DNA of 64,000 bases, taken from NCBI GenBank assembly GCA_938009235.1, contig CALLIK010000005.1, forward strand, positions 1 through 64,000. Reading direction: 5' to 3'. The notes under the pieces are model-generated. The model had not been told where the DNA came from, made no database searches, and saw nothing but the letters and a program-made list of their open reading frames with translations. The stretch comes from an uncultured Caulobacterales bacterium. GTDB taxonomy: Bacteria > Pseudomonadota > Alphaproteobacteria > Caulobacterales > Maricaulaceae. Positions 62,134 to 64,000 of this stretch are shown here, in pieces (position 1 is the stretch's first letter; the number at the start of each line of letters is the position of its first letter). Made by a program: the position numbers and the translations under genes.

Positions 62134-63593
62134 CCGACAAGACTGTCGTAGGTTTGAATCTCTAAATCGGACTTGATCCATGTTCGCTGTTTTCGATAAA
62201 TTGTCGAAGGACTAATATCTAAAATAAGAGAGGCTTTTGGGACGCTCCCTCCGCACTGCGCAATCACCGACTCAATAACGTGTTGTTCAATGCGTCTCAT
62301 TGTTTGATTGATATCGATAGGAACTGTTTTTTTCATCGATTGAAGCGGAGTGACTTTGGGGCGCTCCCCCACCAATCCGATCAGCTGATAGTCATCAACA
62401 TCGCTTGATTGGGGCGCGGGTTTGAATGACAACATGTCAGGTTCGAGTTCTATCCCGTCATGTATAACTACCGCTTTTCGTATTGTATTTTGTAATTCTC
62501 TGACATTACCCGGCCAATAGTAATCGAGGAGAACTTTTTTTGCTGCAGGCGAAATCCCTACAAATTTCCGTCCCTCCTCTGCGGCATAAGATTTAAGGAA
62601 ACTATTTGCGAGCAAAATTACATCTAGCCCCCGACTCGAGAGAGGGGGTAACTCAATCGATAAAACATCAAGACGATAGAATAAATCTTCGCGAAACCGA
62701 TTTTCATTTACTTCTATGACAGGGTCCCGATTGGTCGCACAGACAATCCGAACATCAACGGTTTCGGTCCAATCACTGCCTACTCGTTTAACTTGCCCCG
62801 TTTGCAAAAATCGTAAAAGTTTGGCTTGGAGATTTATATCCATTTCGCAAATTTCATCGAGAAATAGTGTTCCGCCAACCGCTTGGCTAATCGCCCCCTT
62901 TCGCATTTCATGCGCGCCCGTGAAGGCACCTTTGACATGCCCAAATATTTCTGACTCTATCAAATGTTCTGGCAAGGCGGCGCAGTTCAAAGCGATGAAC
63001 GGCGCTTTACGGCGATAGCTAACTTTATGGATGGCCTGAGCCGTCACTTCTTTACCAGTACCTGACGCTCCAGTTATAAACACGGTTGCATTTGAGTCGG
63101 CAACATTTTGGATCATTTTATAGACGGCACGCATTGGGGCAGATTCACCCACAAAACCCGGAGGTCTAGTCGTTCCGCTTAGCGTTTCAATTTTACGGTC
63201 ATTTATCTTCAAGCATCTTTTTTCGATCGCATTTTGGACAGCCGTCAACAGTTTTTCCGCTGGAAAGGGTTTGATTAAAAAATCATCAGCCCCCGCTCGC
63301 ATCGCCTCTACGGCCGTATTTACTGACCCATTATCAGTTATAGTAATGAAGCTGATTTCATGCGCAGTTTTATTCATTTCCAGAATGATGTCCAAGCCAT
63401 TCATATCAGGTAGCCGAAGATCAAGTATGACGGTGTGAATATTACCTGTTCTCAACTCTGCTAGGGCGCGTTCCCCTGTTTGACAAAATTGAGATTTAAT
63501 TCCGTTTTTTTCTAAATTCAGTTGGTACATTATAGCCATCGACAAAGTACTCTCAACGATCAGAACGTCATGTACTATGCTTTGTTCAACCAT
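62130..63593 (-). CDS. Sigma-54 dependent response regulator of the polysaccharide locus
   Basis: A 487-residue NtrC-type regulator. Receiver (8-125): phospho-acceptor Asp58 (VILDLRLPDMNGLD) and Lys108, but the acidic pocket reads Glu14-Ser15 (LIVES) instead of Asp/Glu-Asp. AAA+ domain (about 145-385): Walker A GASGTGKE (175-182), GAFTGA (222-227) for sigma-54 contact, and GGTLFLDEICEM. The C-terminal Fis-type HTH ends VPKASLILDISPSTIYRKQRTW. ATG 63593 is preceded by AGGGA; a longer frame to 63656 has no ribosome binding site. It converges on the SGNH gene (four-base overlap). Confidence 0.92.
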   Translation of the reverse strand: MVEQSIVHDVLIVESTLSMAIMYQLNLEKNGIKSQFCQTGERALAELRTGNIHTVILDLRLPDMNGLDIILEMNKTAHEISFITITDNGSVNTAVEAMRAGADDFLIKPFPAEKLLTAVQNAIEKRCLKINDRKIETLSGTTRPPGFVGESAPMRAVYKMIQNVADSNATVFITGASGTGKEVTAQAIHKVSYRRKAPFIALNCAALPEHLIESEIFGHVKGAFTGAHEMRKGAISQAVGGTLFLDEICEMDINLQAKLLRFLQTGQVKRVGSDWTETVDVRIVCATNRDPVIEVNENRFREDLFYRLDVLSIELPPLSSRGLDVILLANSFLKSYAAEEGRKFVGISPAAKKVLLDYYWPGNVRELQNTIRKAVVIHDGIELEPDMLSFKPAPQSSDVDDYQLIGLVGERPKVTPLQSMKKTVPIDINQTMRRIEQHVIESVIAQCGGSVPKASLILDISPSTIYRKQRTWIKSDLEIQTYDSLVG

Positions 63594-63746
63594 CTTATTC
63601 CCTGCATGTAGAAGGGCACTCGAGCGTGAAAAGAGAGGCCTTTTCCTTAGAAACAAATGTTCAGATGCTACGGAATGCAGTACAAGATCAATGTACGACT
63701 TAAGGCTGTATAATCGTAGTGTGATTAGATTAGGTTAACAGCTAAG
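63594..63746. other. Divergent promoter region right of the sigma-54 regulator
   Basis: Contains GTAC-N9-GTAC (63680-63696) and a plus-strand TATAAT (63709-63714) without a good -35 hexamer. No sigma-54 element or ATTTGC palindrome is visible here, so the regulator gene does not appear to be in its own regulon. Confidence 0.35.
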
Positions 63747-63845
63747 ATGAAACTCAAAAAGATGAGAACTATTCTTGGTGATCTTTACGACTATGTTTGG
63801 GGCAATATTGCGCATCAGAACTTCAGCCACAGTGACATAATTTGA
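63747..63845 (+). CDS. Possible small protein (32 aa)
   Basis: An ATG frame encodes 32 residues beginning MKLKKMRTILGDLYDY and ending HSDII. A TATAAT lies 32-38 bases upstream and a GC-rich hairpin with a short T-run follows 15 bases after the stop. The ribosome binding site is weak. No family is recognised; the arrangement of promoter, frame and hairpin is the only support. Confidence 0.22.
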   Translation: MKLKKMRTILGDLYDYVWGNIAHQNFSHSDII

Positions 63846-63859
63846 CATACGTCTTAGGT

Positions 63860-63884
63860 AACGGAGATAGCCCACTCCGTTTTG
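63860..63884 (+). terminator. Possible terminator hairpin
   Basis: AACGGAG pairs with CTCCGTT (7 bp, 8-base loop), with TTT at the end. Confidence 0.4.
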
Positions 63885-63966
63885 CGGGTAAAAAGATGAA
63901 GTTTAAACGCCTGTGACCTGTAAGCGAATCTCAGGCACCCAAAGTAAGTCATACTCGGAGGTAATT

Positions 63967-63991
63967 AACCCACCAAGCTGGAGGGTTTTTT
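63967..63991 (+). terminator. Terminator-like hairpin near the right edge
   Basis: AACCCACC pairs with GGAGGGTT (one mismatch) around a short loop and is followed by a T-run. It cannot be assigned to a gene within the window. Confidence 0.5.
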
Positions 63992-64000
63992 CAACGCGTT

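Overview
The window looks like chromosome of a marine, moderate-GC alphaproteobacterium, most likely a Hyphomonadaceae/Maricaulales relative. This is inferred from gene order (lptFG-surA-pdxA-rsmA, fabD-fabG-acpP-fabF-mltG-gmk, rpsF-rpsR-rplI, ccmFGHI), TTAACCAT CtrA-type half-sites, a TPR-sulfotransferase beside a TonB receptor, and protein style. No tRNA, rRNA or CRISPR array was seen.

Layout. 1-2.5 kb is accessory: the tail of an IS30-type transposase, a small lipoprotein, a possible 56-residue secreted peptide and a secreted LamG-like protein. 2.7-6.4 kb is a fadA-fadB beta-oxidation operon ending in a clear terminator. 6.5-9.9 kb holds an ECF sigma factor overlapping a four-segment membrane protein (probable anti-sigma partner), then two overlapping SIMPL-domain lipoproteins. 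9.9-17.3 kb is conserved housekeeping: holC and pepA on minus; lptF, lptG, surA, pdxA, rsmA on plus, with lptD absent from its usual place. 17.3-23.2 kb on minus is a TerB-like membrane protein, gmk, mltG, fabF, acpP, fabG, fabD. A long coiled-coil protein, rpsF-rpsR-rplI and the cytochrome c maturation genes ccmF-ccmG-ccmH-ccmI fill 23.4-30.6 kb.

31-38.2 kb is an unusual locus of three exported YHYH-domain proteins, an EF-hand lipoprotein and an OmpR-type two-component system. A shared inverted repeat, TGTAWC-N6-GATACA, lies 75-83 bases before the start codons of the response regulator and of two YHYH genes, suggesting an autoregulated local regulon. A TonB receptor, a TPR-sulfotransferase and a catabolic cassette (NCS1 permease, HyuA-like ATPase, DUF917 protein, divergent Lrp regulator) follow to 47.4 kb.

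47.5-63.6 kb is a surface-polysaccharide locus that I do not recognise as a named system. Minus operon: secreted Ig-like protein, membrane-anchored glycosidase-like protein with Gln at the expected acid/base position, GT4 glycosyltransferase. Plus operon: GT2 glycosyltransferase fused to a STAS-like domain, MOP-type flippase, 1042-residue multi-TM protein with a large periplasmic tail. Second plus operon: TolC-like lipoprotein, MBOAT acyltransferase, SGNH-like partner with two C-terminal GWW/GRWMR domains. Three sigma-54 type -24/-12 elements precede these operons. The two divergent ones flank a palindrome (ATTTGC-N5-GCAAAT) placed 83 bases from each predicted start site, and the third has a related 10-bp inverted repeat upstream. 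A sigma-54 dependent response regulator with GAFTGA and Fis-type HTH closes the locus, so the sequence itself suggests which regulator acts on which sites. This locus is the best candidate for a previously undescribed system.
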